Assembly: GCF_900187405.1 (NCBI RefSeq)
Contig: NZ_LT896716.1
Location: 1,853,501 to 1,917,500, forward strand
Direction of reading: 5' to 3'
Origin: Geobacter sp. DSM 9736
GTDB lineage: Bacteria; Desulfobacterota; Desulfuromonadia; Geobacterales; Geobacteraceae
DNA: 64,000 nt
The notes under the pieces: model-generated
What the model was told of the DNA's origin: nothing
Seen by the model: the letters and a program-made list of their open reading frames with translations, nothing else
The model's database searches: none
Made by a program: the position numbers and the translations under genes
Shown here: one piece after another, positions 51,955 through 61,756 of the stretch
Layout of the letters: every line of letters begins with the position of its first letter
Position numbering within the stretch: position 1 is the first letter of the stretch

Positions 51955-51979
51955 GTTGCAGCTTCCAAGGCTCGCGATC

Positions 51980-52474
51980 ATGAACATTCTAGGCATCGAT
52001 CCAGGTTCCCGCATCACCGGCTACGGCATAATCCGCACCGAAGGAAACCGCCTGGTCCATGTAGACAATGGCGCAATATTCGCCGGGGCCTCTCCAGATT
52101 TCCCTTCGCGGCTTCACAAGATCTATCGGCAACTCTCCGAGGTCATAGACCGTTACCGGCCCGATGCGGTCGCGGTGGAGAACATCTTTTTCGCCACCAA
52201 CGTGCAAAGCGCCCTTAAGCTAGGTCAGGCGCGAGGCGCAGCCCTTGTGGCCGGAGTCAATGCGGGGCTCCCCCTTTACGAATATACCGCTTTGCAGGTA
52301 AAACAGGCGGTGGTAGGGCACGGAAGGGCGAGCAAGGAGCAGGTCCAGAAAATGCTCAAGGCGCTGCTGAACCTTCCCGAGACGGCTCAGGAGGATGCCT
52401 CCGACGCTCTGGCAGTGGCGGTTTGCCACGCCCACTCAGCACACCTTAACTCACTGAGGAAAAAGCTGACATGA
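51980..52474 (+). CDS. ruvC: Holliday junction resolvase RuvC
   Basis: The ATG at 51980 gives the standard [16 protein letters not shown] start (catalytic Asp in GIDPG); the upstream frame from 51953 is a terminator tail. 164 residues. Further acidic residues lie in [10 protein letters not shown] and in [12 protein letters not shown] near the end. It cuts Holliday junctions with RuvAB. It overlaps ruvA by four bases (ATGA). Confidence 0.97.
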   Translation: MNILGIDPGSRITGYGIIRTEGNRLVHVDNGAIFAGASPDFPSRLHKIYRQLSEVIDRYRPDAVAVENIFFATNVQSALKLGQARGAALVAGVNAGLPLYEYTALQVKQAVVGHGRASKEQVQKMLKALLNLPETAQEDASDALAVAVCHAHSAHLNSLRKKLT

Positions 52475-53067
52475 TTGCACTGCTCACCGGGAAGCTGGCA
52501 CACAAGTCGCCGGAGTTCATAATTCTCGACGTCAACGGCGTCGGCTACCGCGTCCAGATCCCCTTCTCCACGTACTACGAACTTCCCGAGGAGACCAGCA
52601 CCACCACCCTCCACATCTTCACCCATGTCAAAGAAGACGCCATTAATCTCTACGGTTTCCGAACCCTGGCAGAAAAAAGCATGTTCCAGCACCTGATCTC
52701 CGTCTCGGGAATCGGACCGAAACTGGGGAGCAACATTCTCTCCAACATAGACGTGAAGGAGCTTGCTGCCGCCATTACCGGAGGAGACCTGGGGCGGCTA
52801 GGCTCCATTCCTGGCATAGGCAAGAAGACGGCCGAGCGCCTTGTCCTTGAGCTGAAGGAAAAGTTACGGTCGATGCAGCATACTGAAGATGCCGCGCCCC
52901 GCGCGGCGGCTGCCCTCCCTGATGTAGCAGAGGATGTCACGTCGGCCCTTCTCAATTTGGGGTATAAGGAAGCTCAGGTGAAAAAAGCGTTGGCCGAGTT
53001 GACCCTTCAGCCGGGAGACACTGTGGAGACGGCACTGAAGCAGGCACTGAAGCTGCTGATGAGATAA
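52471..53067 (+). CDS. ruvA: Holliday junction DNA helicase subunit RuvA
   Basis: 198 residues. The N-terminal OB fold starts [15 protein letters not shown]; the two helix-hairpin-helix motifs are visible as [14 protein letters not shown] and [22 protein letters not shown]-terminal three-helix domain binds RuvB. It follows ruvC with four bases of overlap and ruvB starts 16 bases later. Confidence 0.97.
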   Translation: MIALLTGKLAHKSPEFIILDVNGVGYRVQIPFSTYYELPEETSTTTLHIFTHVKEDAINLYGFRTLAEKSMFQHLISVSGIGPKLGSNILSNIDVKELAAAITGGDLGRLGSIPGIGKKTAERLVLELKEKLRSMQHTEDAAPRAAAALPDVAEDVTSALLNLGYKEAQVKKALAELTLQPGDTVETALKQALKLLMR

Positions 53068-53082
53068 CATCGAGCCAGACCG

Positions 53083-54096
53083 ATGACACGAATGATAACG
53101 CCCGAGATAGCAGAAGATGACTTCCAGTTCGACTCGACCCTTCGACCGCGAGGCCTCGACGAGTACATCGGCCAGGAGAAGGCAAAGGGCAACCTGCGGC
53201 TCTTCATAGATGCGGCAAAGGGGCGAACCGAGGCTCTCGACCATGTACTGCTCTACGGCCCGCCCGGGCTGGGCAAGACCACCCTCGCCAATATCATTGC
53301 GGCGGAAATGGGGGTCAGTATAAAGTCGACGTCGGGGCCAGTGATAGAGCGGCCGGGCGATCTGGCAGCGATCCTCACCAACCTGGAGCCTCATGACGTT
53401 CTCTTCATCGACGAGATCCACCGGCTGTCACATGTGGTGGAGGAGATTCTCTACCCGGCGATGGAGGATTTCCAGCTCGATATTATCATCGGACAGGGAC
53501 CGAGCGCGCGCACCATCAAGCTGGACCTGCCGAAGTTTACCCTCGTCGGTGCCACCACCCGCGCGGGCCTTCTCTCCTCACCGCTGCGCGATCGTTTCGG
53601 CGTCATCAGCCGGCTCGAATTCTACACAGATGAAGAACTGGCCACCATTGTCTCACGGTCTGCGAGAATCCTCGGAATTCATATGGAGCAGGAAGGAGCG
53701 CTTGAGCTGGCCAGACGAAGCAGGGGCACGCCACGGATAGCCAACCGGCTTCTGCGCCGGGTGCGCGACTTCGCCCAGGTCCGGGCGGAGGGGAAGATAA
53801 CCCGACAAGTGGTCCACGACACGCTGGAGCTTCTGGAGATCGACGACAAGGGGTTCGATCAGATGGACCGGCTGATTCTTCTTACCATCATCGACAAATT
53901 CGGCGGAGGGCCAGTGGGGCTCGACACCATTGCCGCCTCCATCAGCGAAGAACGTGACACGATCGAGGATGTCTACGAGCCGTTCCTTATCCAGCATGGT
54001 TTTCTGAACAGGACACCTCGGGGAAGGGTCGCCACTCCGCTTGCATACCGGCACTTCGGACGGATCGTTCCAGAACCGCAGGGGAGGCTGTTCTGA
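53083..54096 (+). CDS. ruvB: Holliday junction branch-migration motor RuvB
   Basis: 337 residues. The AAA+ ATPase shows Walker [13 protein letters not shown], Walker [10 protein letters not shown] and sensor [17 protein letters not shown], followed by the C-terminal winged helix ([15 protein letters not shown]). It drives branch migration with RuvA. The Hda-like gene begins two bases after the stop, extending the ruv operon. Confidence 0.98.
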   Translation: MTRMITPEIAEDDFQFDSTLRPRGLDEYIGQEKAKGNLRLFIDAAKGRTEALDHVLLYGPPGLGKTTLANIIAAEMGVSIKSTSGPVIERPGDLAAILTNLEPHDVLFIDEIHRLSHVVEEILYPAMEDFQLDIIIGQGPSARTIKLDLPKFTLVGATTRAGLLSSPLRDRFGVISRLEFYTDEELATIVSRSARILGIHMEQEGALELARRSRGTPRIANRLLRRVRDFAQVRAEGKITRQVVHDTLELLEIDDKGFDQMDRLILLTIIDKFGGGPVGLDTIAASISEERDTIEDVYEPFLIQHGFLNRTPRGRVATPLAYRHFGRIVPEPQGRLF

Positions 54097-54098
54097 CC

Positions 54099-54833
54099 AT
54101 GCAGCAGGTCCTTGAATTTCCTGTTTCTCCGCGGTACAGTTTTAACAACTTCGTAGTGTGCGGGGGGAACAAGGCTGCATACCACTTCGCCCGCCAGCTG
54201 GTAGAGGGAAATGGTACCGAAAACCTCCTCTATCTCTATGGTCCTCCGGGGTCGGGAAAAACCCACCTGCTCATGGCGCTCGGCTGTGCACTCTACAGAG
54301 GGGATTCCACCGCAGTACGCTGTTTCTCATTTAGGGACGCAGAACAGGTATACCAGGGGGATTATCCGTCGGAAGAGACATCGAAGCTCGCCGCATTCTT
54401 TCAGGATGCCCCGGCGCTGCTGGTCGACGACCTTCACCTGCTGCCGGACAACGACAGCGTCCGCGTGGAGTTCTGGCAGCTTTTCAACGATTTCTACGCC
54501 GGCGGACGTCCCATCGCCATTGCGGGACTCCTCCCCCCAAAAGAGCTACCGAATCTCGATGATCACCTTATTTCCCGTCTGATGTGGGGGCTGGTGGCAA
54601 AACTTGACGTCTCAGATGACGACTCACGCAGGATGATCATGCAGAAGCTTGCCGCCGACCGTCATATCAAGCTTCCGGAAGATGTGGTGGAATACATGAT
54701 CTATCATACCCGCCGCGATATTCCCTCCCTTCTGGCCGGCTTCAAAGCGGTCTGCTACCATGCCCTTTCCCTGAAGCGAAAGATCACGGTGCGCCTTGCC
54801 CGTGAAGCGCTGGAAAGGGGAGTTACCCGATGA
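54099..54833 (+). CDS. Hda-like DnaA-domain ATPase
   Basis: 244 residues resembling DnaA domain III: Walker A YGPPGSGKTHLLMA (about 46), Walker B ALLVDDLHLL, and sensor II-type helices. It lacks the DnaA DNA-binding domain, as does the replication inactivator Hda. It may regulate DnaA. It overlaps the QueH gene by four bases. Hda orthology is inferred from fold and length. Confidence 0.8.
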   Translation: MQQVLEFPVSPRYSFNNFVVCGGNKAAYHFARQLVEGNGTENLLYLYGPPGSGKTHLLMALGCALYRGDSTAVRCFSFRDAEQVYQGDYPSEETSKLAAFFQDAPALLVDDLHLLPDNDSVRVEFWQLFNDFYAGGRPIAIAGLLPPKELPNLDDHLISRLMWGLVAKLDVSDDDSRRMIMQKLAADRHIKLPEDVVEYMIYHTRRDIPSLLAGFKAVCYHALSLKRKITVRLAREALERGVTR

Positions 54834-55387
54834 AGCTGCTCTTCCACATATGCTGTGCTCCATGTTCCGTCTATCCTGTACAGGAGCTTCGTGCGGAAGG
54901 CATAGAACCGACCGGTTACTTTTTCAACCACAACATCCATCCGTATCAGGAATACCGTAAAAGACTGGACACGGTCCGGCAGTACGCGGAACATGCCGGC
55001 TTGGAGGTAATCTACCGGGACAGTTATCGACTTGAGGAATTCCTTTCAGCAGTAGCCGGAGAACCGGCAGCAAGGTGCAGCTACTGCTACACGTCGCGAC
55101 TTGCCGCAGCGGCCGCGGCGGCCGTCGAACATGGCTGCGGCGCCTTCTCTACATCCCTCCTCTATAGCCGCTACCAGCAGCACGATCTCATCCGCGCAGT
55201 GGGGGAAGAATTGGCTGCGCAACACGGCATCACATTCCTCTACCGCGATTTTCGCCGTGGGTGGAACAAGGGGATTACCCTGTCGAAGGAACTCGGTCTC
55301 TACCGCCAACAGTATTGCGGCTGCATCTACAGCGAAAGGGACCGCTATGCCGGCGCATCATCGGCTGCCGTGGAAAGAGTCGCATGA
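54830..55387 (+). CDS. queH: Epoxyqueuosine reductase QueH
   Basis: 185 residues with the conserved Cys pairs HICCAPCSVYP at the start, RCSYCYTSR in the middle and QYCGCIYSER near the end, the iron-sulfur and zinc ligands of QueH (formerly DUF208). It makes queuosine from epoxyqueuosine in tRNA. It overlaps the Hda-like gene and the DUF2905 gene by four bases each, so all are on one message. Confidence 0.93.
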   Translation: MKLLFHICCAPCSVYPVQELRAEGIEPTGYFFNHNIHPYQEYRKRLDTVRQYAEHAGLEVIYRDSYRLEEFLSAVAGEPAARCSYCYTSRLAAAAAAAVEHGCGAFSTSLLYSRYQQHDLIRAVGEELAAQHGITFLYRDFRRGWNKGITLSKELGLYRQQYCGCIYSERDRYAGASSAAVERVA

Positions 55388-55596
55388 GCGGCTTCGGCAA
55401 ATCACTGATCATAGTAGGACTGATCATCGCCGGGATAGGTGTCCTCTTCACCCTCGCGGGAAAGTTACCGTGGGTAGGCAGGCTTCCGGGGGACATCTAC
55501 ATCAAGCGCGAAAACTTTACCTTCTACTTCCCCCTGGCAACGAGCATTCTCCTTTCAGTCCTCGTATCACTTCTCCTATGGCTATTCAAGAAGTAA
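55384..55596 (+). CDS. DUF2905 membrane protein
   Basis: 70 residues, start overlapping the queH stop. Two hydrophobic segments (SLIIVGLIIAGIGVLFTLAG and FPLATSILLSVLVSLLLWLF) flank the LPWVGRLPGDIYIKRENFTF stretch typical of DUF2905. Function unknown; location inner membrane. Confidence 0.88.
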   Translation: MSGFGKSLIIVGLIIAGIGVLFTLAGKLPWVGRLPGDIYIKRENFTFYFPLATSILLSVLVSLLLWLFKK

Positions 55597-55693
55597 CCTC
55601 CTGAGCCGATCCCCTATACAAAGGTGTTGTAATCGCCCGCTTTTCTGTTATAGGTAAAGTGGACTTAATTATTGATTAAGGAGGAAATCGCCA

Positions 55694-56011
55694 ATGTTCG
55701 AACTTCTTGAAAAGACCCTGCTCATGGGACTTGGAGCTGTAGCCCTTTCCCAGAAGAAAGCCGAAGAACTGCTGTCTGACCTCAAAGATCGGTACAAGAT
55801 GAGCGAAGAAGAAGGAAAAGCTTTTCTCGACAAGCTGCAGAACCTGGCGAAAGACGGAAAAGCCCGAATAGAAGAGATTACCGAAGCAGAGGTAAAACGG
55901 GTGGTGGAACGAATGGGAATGGTGAACCGGGAGGAGTTCGACCGCCTGCAGCGGCGGGTGACCCAACTGGAAAACCAGCTCCTGGCACCTGAACCCGTGG
56001 ATCCATGCTGA
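55694..56011 (+). CDS. Phasin-like small helical protein
   Basis: 105 residues, ATG after AAGGAGGAAATCG. A short hydrophobic head (LLEKTLLMGLGAVALSQKK) leads to long charged helices ending in RLQRRVTQLENQLL, a predicted coiled coil. The pattern resembles phasin-family or PHA-granule-associated proteins, but no PHA gene is nearby. It overlaps the UbiB-like gene by seven bases. Confidence 0.7.
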   Translation: MFELLEKTLLMGLGAVALSQKKAEELLSDLKDRYKMSEEEGKAFLDKLQNLAKDGKARIEEITEAEVKRVVERMGMVNREEFDRLQRRVTQLENQLLAPEPVDPC

Positions 56012-57690
56012 ACCTCCTGCAGCTAAACCGTAACATCCGCACCATACGGCGATACCGGCAGATCGTCAGGGTTCTCATCAAATACGGGTTCGGGAACCTG
56101 CTGGAGTTCATGAACCTTTCACACCTCGTGGCCAAAAGCAGAAAGCTTTTACGCCGTGAAGTGCCGGAAATGTACCAGCTATCAGCCGCTGAAAGAATGA
56201 GGCTGGCCCTCGAAGAACTTGGGCCGACCTTCATCAAGTTCGGACAGCTGCTATCCACTCGCCCCGATGTCCTCCCTCTCAGCTACATAGAAGAATTTTC
56301 AAAGCTACAGGATCATGTTCCCTCCTTTCCGGTGGAAGAAGCTCTGACTCAGATACGCCTCGGAGTAGGCTTTAATCCCGAGGTCATCTTTCCTGATTTC
56401 GATCCCGTGCCAATTGCCGCTGCATCCATAGCACAGGTGCACCGCGCACGATTGGTGGACGGTGAGGAAGTAGTGGTAAAGGTGCGCCGACCCGGTATTG
56501 TAGAGCTGGTAGAAACGGATATCGACGCATTGATGGGTCTGGCTGTCCTGGCCGACCGCCATCTTCCTTCTTCGGACATATATGATCCTATCGGGCTTGT
56601 AAGGGAATTTGCACGAACCATACGGCGTGAGATGGATTTTACCCGTGAGGGACACACAATAGAAAGAATGTCACAGAATTTCGCAAAGGATCCCACCCTC
56701 TACTTCCCCAAGGTCTTTTGGGAATTCACTTCAAAAGCAGTGCTCACCATCGAGTACATCGACGGCATTAAGATCAATGACTTCGAGAAACTGGACCGGC
56801 AAGGGCTTGACAGGCGACTTATTGCACACCGTGGGGCCGATGCCTTCCTGAAGATGGTCCTTGTCCACGGCTTCTTCCATGGAGACCCCCACCCCGGTAA
56901 TATCATGATCCTGCAGGAAAACGTCATCTGCCTCCTGGATTATGGGATGGTAGGGCGGATCGACAAGCACCTGAAGGAGTACCTGCTCGACATACTGCTT
57001 GCGATCATCAGGCGAGATGTGGATGAAGTGATTTCGCTGCTCGTCTACTCGGGGGACGTCCTCGACTCTGTCAACACAAGAGGGTTGCGGCGGGATCTTT
57101 CCGAGTTCATCGACAGCTATTACGAAGTACCTCTCCAGGAAATAGAAGTCGGGAGAATGCTGCAGGAATTCATTGAGATTATCACGACGCATCACATCAA
57201 GTTCCAACCAGACCTGCTCCTTCTTACCAAGGCACTCGTCACAATAGAAGGAATGGGCCGCAAGCTGGACCCGCAGTTCAACATGATAGAGCACCTGCGA
57301 CCATTCGTGGACAGGGCTTATAAGGAGAGGATGTCCCCTCAGTACATGGCGAAAGAGGCCGGTAACCATCTCCTGTCATACCTGCAGCTGGCAAAGAACC
57401 TTCCTCGGGACATCAAGGAGTTCGTTAACCGGATAAACCGGAACAAGTTCAAGATCGACCTGGAACATCGCGGACTCGATCGGTTCATAAACGAGCTGGA
57501 CAAATCCGCCAACCGGCTCTCTTCAAGCCTTATCATAGCTGCCCTAATTGTTGGTTCCTCACTCATTATGCAGACAGATAAAGGTCCGCACCTGCTGGGA
57601 TTCCCTGTTTTTGCCCTTTTTGGCTACACCGTCGCCGGATTGATAGGTCTCTGGTGGGTGGTAGCCATCCTTCGTTCAGGCCGCCTATAG
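56005..57690 (+). CDS. ubiB: UbiB/ABC1 (AarF) family atypical kinase
   Basis: 561 residues with the UbiB blocks: KFGQLLSTRPDVLP (KxGQ motif, about 78), the Ala-rich AAASIAQVHRARL loop, VKVRRPGI, HGFFHGDPHPGNIM (catalytic loop, about 290) and LLDYGMVG, then C-terminal membrane helices (SLIIAALIVGSSLI, LFGYTVAGLIGLWWVVAIL). UbiB proteins support quinone lipid synthesis, here probably menaquinone. The start overlaps the phasin-like gene. Confidence 0.93.
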   Translation: MLNLLQLNRNIRTIRRYRQIVRVLIKYGFGNLLEFMNLSHLVAKSRKLLRREVPEMYQLSAAERMRLALEELGPTFIKFGQLLSTRPDVLPLSYIEEFSKLQDHVPSFPVEEALTQIRLGVGFNPEVIFPDFDPVPIAAASIAQVHRARLVDGEEVVVKVRRPGIVELVETDIDALMGLAVLADRHLPSSDIYDPIGLVREFARTIRREMDFTREGHTIERMSQNFAKDPTLYFPKVFWEFTSKAVLTIEYIDGIKINDFEKLDRQGLDRRLIAHRGADAFLKMVLVHGFFHGDPHPGNIMILQENVICLLDYGMVGRIDKHLKEYLLDILLAIIRRDVDEVISLLVYSGDVLDSVNTRGLRRDLSEFIDSYYEVPLQEIEVGRMLQEFIEIITTHHIKFQPDLLLLTKALVTIEGMGRKLDPQFNMIEHLRPFVDRAYKERMSPQYMAKEAGNHLLSYLQLAKNLPRDIKEFVNRINRNKFKIDLEHRGLDRFINELDKSANRLSSSLIIAALIVGSSLIMQTDKGPHLLGFPVFALFGYTVAGLIGLWWVVAILRSGRL

Positions 57691-57880
57691 TGTGGCAACT
57701 TTGCAACACAACTCGTTGTTGATTTACCACACCCGCCTCCGCCGCCCCCATCACTTAAGGCCATTACCCCTCAAGCTGTTAATATTATTGAACATTGCAC
57801 CCGGACATTTTAGTTAACGATTGGCCCATTCCTTGCTTGTAGTCGAAAGTACGTACACTGACTTTACCAAAGGGGCCGCC

Positions 57881-58798
57881 ATGGCTTTTCAACAAACGAT
57901 AAAAAACAAGGTTTCTTTTACTGGAATCGGTCTCCACTCCGGGGCGGACACCACCATAACCCTTCGTCCGGCTGAAGCAGGAACCGGCATAATTTTTCAT
58001 CGAACAGACCTTGCACCGGCAGTCTCCATCGAAGCAACAGCGGAGAACGTCGTAAATACAAGACTTTCAACTACCATAGGAAAACATGGTGCCGTAGTCG
58101 CTACCATCGAGCATCTCATGGCTGCTCTTCGAGGATGTGGAATCGATAACGCACACATCGACATCAACGGGCCGGAAGTCCCGATAATGGATGGAAGTGC
58201 AACTCATTTCATGGAAGCTATCCGTAAAGCGGGCACTGCAACCTTGTCCAAATCGCGCAAGTTCCTCGTTATCAAGAAACCGATCACTATCATCGAAGGA
58301 GACAAGAAGATTTCGGTGATCCCCTCCCGATACTTCAAGGTCACCTTTGACATGAGCTTTAACCATCCAGCCGTACCCAGCCAGACAAAACATCTGGTAT
58401 TCGATGAAGAAACATTTTCGGGAGAGTATGCACCAGCGCGGACCTTCGGCTTTCTTGCCGAAGTGGAAATGCTGAAGGCAAACGGACTTGCTCGGGGAGG
58501 CTCGCTGGAGAATGCGGTAGTGATCGGCGATAATGGCGTCATCAACGAAGAAGGGTTGAGGTACGACGATGAATTCGTACGGCACAAGATTCTCGACTCA
58601 GTGGGTGATCTGGCTCTCCTGGGGCACTACTTCTTCGGACATGTGAAGGCTTGCAAATCAGGACACGACCTCAACCATAAACTAGTGATGGAAATATTGA
58701 AAAGAACTGATTGCTGGAAACTGGTGGAATTCACCACTAAGGAAACTTCTTCGGTATTCACCCTTCCCCTCCCTGAGCTCGCTTGGCAGGAAGCTTGA
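57881..58798 (+). CDS. lpxC: UDP-3-O-acyl-N-acetylglucosamine deacetylase LpxC
   Basis: The ATG at 57881 with AAAGGGG begins the family start FQQTIKNKVSFTGIGLHSG; the longer frame from 57821 is not conserved. 305 residues. The zinc/catalytic His residues occur in ATIEHLMAAL and in RHKILDSVGDLALLGH. It makes the committed step of lipid A synthesis, so the organism has lipopolysaccharide. Isolated transcript with its own terminator. Confidence 0.97.
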   Translation: MAFQQTIKNKVSFTGIGLHSGADTTITLRPAEAGTGIIFHRTDLAPAVSIEATAENVVNTRLSTTIGKHGAVVATIEHLMAALRGCGIDNAHIDINGPEVPIMDGSATHFMEAIRKAGTATLSKSRKFLVIKKPITIIEGDKKISVIPSRYFKVTFDMSFNHPAVPSQTKHLVFDEETFSGEYAPARTFGFLAEVEMLKANGLARGGSLENAVVIGDNGVINEEGLRYDDEFVRHKILDSVGDLALLGHYFFGHVKACKSGHDLNHKLVMEILKRTDCWKLVEFTTKETSSVFTLPLPELAWQEA

Positions 58799-58823
58799 AC
58801 CGAAGACGGAGAGTGACTCAAGG

Positions 58824-58853
58824 ATGCAGCCGGTTTCGCCGGCTGCATTTTTT
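58824..58853 (+). terminator. Terminator of lpxC
   Basis: ATGCAGCCGG pairs with CCGGCTGCAT around TTTCG and is followed by six T residues, 25 bases past the stop. Confidence 0.92.
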
Positions 58854-58918
58854 ATTGCGATTGTCTCCCCTCGCCAACTCCTTGCAATGAACTTGTCTTT
58901 CAGTTACAGTGAAGTCCG

Positions 58919-61153
58919 ATGCACAACGGCAATAACCTACCCTCCAGCGAGATAAGGAAAAGGAAGCGCGAAGGGCTCATCATTGTCCTGTCGCTTTTCT
59001 TCATCATCGCTCTTACCGGCACAGAACTCCGTCTCTCAAAATTAAGTTCCGAAGTCCCGATGGGAAACAACATCGTCATCTTCGGCATCATCAACATCAT
59101 CATTCTTCTTATAATTCTGCTCGTATACCTGGTCTTCCGCAACATTGCAAAGCTCATCCTGGAACGGCGGCAAAACGTCATCGGAGTCAAACTGAGAGCA
59201 AAGCTAGTACTGGCTTTTGTCGGCCTTTCACTGGTTCCGACCATGCTCCTTTTCTTTGTATCGGCAGGCTTCATCACCAACAGTGTCCAGAACTGGTTCA
59301 ACACGCAAGTTGAAACATCTCTTAACGAATCGATGGAGGTAGCACAGACCTATTACAAATCGTCGGCAGCCAACGCGCTCTATTACGCCCGTCAATGCAG
59401 CGCAATGATCAAGGAACAGAAGCTTCTCAACGATGAAAATCTACCTCGCATGAAGGCACTTATAAGACAGAAACAGAAGGAGTATAACCTGAGTGTCGTG
59501 GAGGTATTTTCCGCTCAAAGGGAGGAACTGGTGCGAGCCTCCAATCCTCAACTCCCGAAGGCTGAGTTTACCAATCCTTCATCCGAGGACATAAATGTAG
59601 GATTAAATGGCAGGGAACTAACCCGAATCAACCCTGTAGGAAAGGCAGATCTCATTCGCGGGATTGTGCCTATCTATTCTAACTGGAACAACAAGGACGT
59701 CGTGGGAGTAGTAGTTGTAAACTACTACGTACCATATTCCCTCGTAAGCAAAATGAGGGAAATATCCACCTCCTACCAGGAGTTCCGACAACTTAAAATA
59801 CTGAAGACCCCGATCACCACCGGTTATATACTCACTTTGTTCCTTATCACAATGGTGATAGTTTTTTTAGCTGTATGGTTCGGGATATATCTGGCGAAAA
59901 GCCTCACAATCCCAATACAGGAGCTTGCGGAAGCCACTCGTCAGGTAGCGGAAGGGAATCTGAACATTTTTCTGGAGGAAAAGGGACAGGATGAAATAGG
60001 CATGCTGGTTTCCTCCTTCAACAAAATGACGGAAGACTTGCGCAGCAATCAGCTAGTACTGAAACAGAGTAACGAAGAGGTCATCCGGAGCAACCTTGAA
60101 CTGGAACAACGTCGCATATACATGGAAACAGTGCTGAAAAATGTGACCGCCGGAGTCATCTCCGTTGATAAAAATGGTGCCCTTACAACGATAAACAAAT
60201 CAGCAGAAAAACTACTGAATATTAAGACAGTAGAAGTGATGGGTAAGAATTTTAAAGATGTGCTGCGCACCAGCCATCTTGATATTGCCAAGGATATTCT
60301 TCGAGATATGGTTCTGTCGAAACGAGACAGCATCAGCAAGCAGGTCACCGTGCCGGTAAAGGAAGGTGACATGACTCTGCTGGTGAATGTTACCATACTC
60401 AAAGATGATAACGATGAATTCCTGGGCACTGTAGTAGTCTTCGACGACCTTACACACCTGATTAAAGCGCAGCGAATGGCAGCATGGCGAGAGGTCGCCC
60501 GCCGCATTGCACATGAAATCAAAAATCCTCTTACCCCAATACAGCTTTCGGCACAGCGGTTACGTAAGCGCTATCTAGGCAGGTTCGGTGAGGAAGAAAA
60601 GGTATTCGACGAGTGCACCGACATGATTATCAAGTCTGTCGATGAGTTGAAGACACTTGTTGATGAGTTCTCGCACTTCGCGCGTATGCCGTCAGCCCAT
60701 CCGCGCCCCAACAACCTGAACGAAATCATAAAAGAAGCTGTCTCTCTGTACCAGCAGGCACACAGAACAGTTACGTTCCAAGTCTCTGCAGACGAAGATA
60801 TGCCTCTGCTGCAACTTGACCGTGACCAGATAAAGCGGGTCATCATCAACCTGCTTGATAACGCCATTGCAGCACTTGACAATGATGGTGTGATCGAGGT
60901 TATCAGCTGCTATAACCCAGAATTGCGAATGGTGACATGTGTTGTAGCTGATAACGGTCATGGGATACCCCCGGAAGATCGCCCTCGCTTGTTCGAACCT
61001 TACTTTTCCACAAAAAAAACCGGTACTGGGCTAGGTCTGGCCATAGTCAACACCATTATTTCCGATCACCATGCCTTCATCCGTGTGAAAGACAACTACC
61101 CGAAAGGTACTCGCTTTATAATTGAATTTCCCGCCACTGAAGGCACCACTTGA
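58919..61153 (+). CDS. ntrY: NtrY-like transmembrane histidine kinase
   Basis: 744 residues: N-terminal membrane helices (LIIVLSLFFIIALTG, INIIILLIILLVYLVF and LVLAFVGLSLVPTMLLFFVSAG split within), an extracytoplasmic segment, a helix at about 300-320, HAMP (about 325-375), PAS (about 395-505), HisKA (RIAHEIKNPLTPIQLSAQRL, His about 527) and HATPase (EPYFSTKKTGTGLGLAIV). This is the NtrY architecture. No NtrX gene follows; the only NtrX-like regulator in the window is at 35-36.6 kb. Its end is directly followed by a yjbQ fragment and then the rRNA operon on the other strand. Confidence 0.9.
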   Translation: MHNGNNLPSSEIRKRKREGLIIVLSLFFIIALTGTELRLSKLSSEVPMGNNIVIFGIINIIILLIILLVYLVFRNIAKLILERRQNVIGVKLRAKLVLAFVGLSLVPTMLLFFVSAGFITNSVQNWFNTQVETSLNESMEVAQTYYKSSAANALYYARQCSAMIKEQKLLNDENLPRMKALIRQKQKEYNLSVVEVFSAQREELVRASNPQLPKAEFTNPSSEDINVGLNGRELTRINPVGKADLIRGIVPIYSNWNNKDVVGVVVVNYYVPYSLVSKMREISTSYQEFRQLKILKTPITTGYILTLFLITMVIVFLAVWFGIYLAKSLTIPIQELAEATRQVAEGNLNIFLEEKGQDEIGMLVSSFNKMTEDLRSNQLVLKQSNEEVIRSNLELEQRRIYMETVLKNVTAGVISVDKNGALTTINKSAEKLLNIKTVEVMGKNFKDVLRTSHLDIAKDILRDMVLSKRDSISKQVTVPVKEGDMTLLVNVTILKDDNDEFLGTVVVFDDLTHLIKAQRMAAWREVARRIAHEIKNPLTPIQLSAQRLRKRYLGRFGEEEKVFDECTDMIIKSVDELKTLVDEFSHFARMPSAHPRPNNLNEIIKEAVSLYQQAHRTVTFQVSADEDMPLLQLDRDQIKRVIINLLDNAIAALDNDGVIEVISCYNPELRMVTCVVADNGHGIPPEDRPRLFEPYFSTKKTGTGLGLAIVNTIISDHHAFIRVKDNYPKGTRFIIEFPATEGTT

Positions 61154-61159
61154 AACCTG

Positions 61160-61368
61160 CCTATCGTACCTCATAAGGTGTGTTACAAAACCCACAACAG
61201 CGGTGAAGACAACGGGGACGCGCATTTGAAGCGTACGCTGATGGGCGAGAGGTAGTGGTAGCGATAACAGGAGGGGAACTCGATTTAGGGCCATGGGAGC
61301 AAATATTCTATGGAGAGTTCGACGGAATGCGTCGCAAGCGAGTGCTGGTGAAGATCATAGGGGAGTAG
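61160..61368 (+). pseudogene. yjbQ: Fragment of YjbQ (secondary thiamine-phosphate synthase), frameshifted
   Basis: Reading 61193-61252 gives [18 protein letters not shown]; after a single-base frame change around 61253 the sequence continues [19 protein letters not shown] and [16 protein letters not shown], ending in TAG at 61366. This is the C-terminal half of the YjbQ family (AHLK...LGTWQ...RRVVVQVIGE). The N-terminal half is absent; it begins seven bases after the ntrY stop. It appears to be a decayed, truncated gene. Confidence 0.75.
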
Positions 61369-61474
61369 GAGGATTCTCAGGGGCTCTTAGAAAGCCTAAG
61401 TTCTTCCGCCGGAGGTTTCGAGAGAAGGTATCGAATGAGTGACACGACGTGAAGGAACTGGGAGAAGAAATAAG

Positions 61475-61504
61475 AAAGCCCCACCACTTTCGTGATGGGG
61501 CTTT
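61475..61504 (-). terminator. Terminator of the rRNA operon
   Basis: AAAGCCCCA (61475-61483) and TGGGGCTTT (61496-61504) form a nine-pair stem with further pairing CCAC/GTG inside. On the minus strand it follows the 5S gene and leads into a T-rich run. It can also act for plus-strand transcripts from ntrY. Confidence 0.85.
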
Positions 61505-61512
61505 TAATATAA

Positions 61513-61631
<119 letters not shown>

Positions 61632-61756
61632 AACTCTTTCGTGCTTTTTATGCACGTGAATTTATCTCGGCAATCGCATAGATTTTTCGATTTGTAGTGA
61701 TTGGGTAAGAGTTGATAAGGAGGGGGTGGGGTTACCACCCCCGAAAATAATTTTTT

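Noticed and set aside
57694..57708. Sigma-54-like site TGGCAACTTTGCA ahead of lpxC
   Set aside because: The spacing between the GG and GC elements is three bases too short for a -24/-12 promoter.
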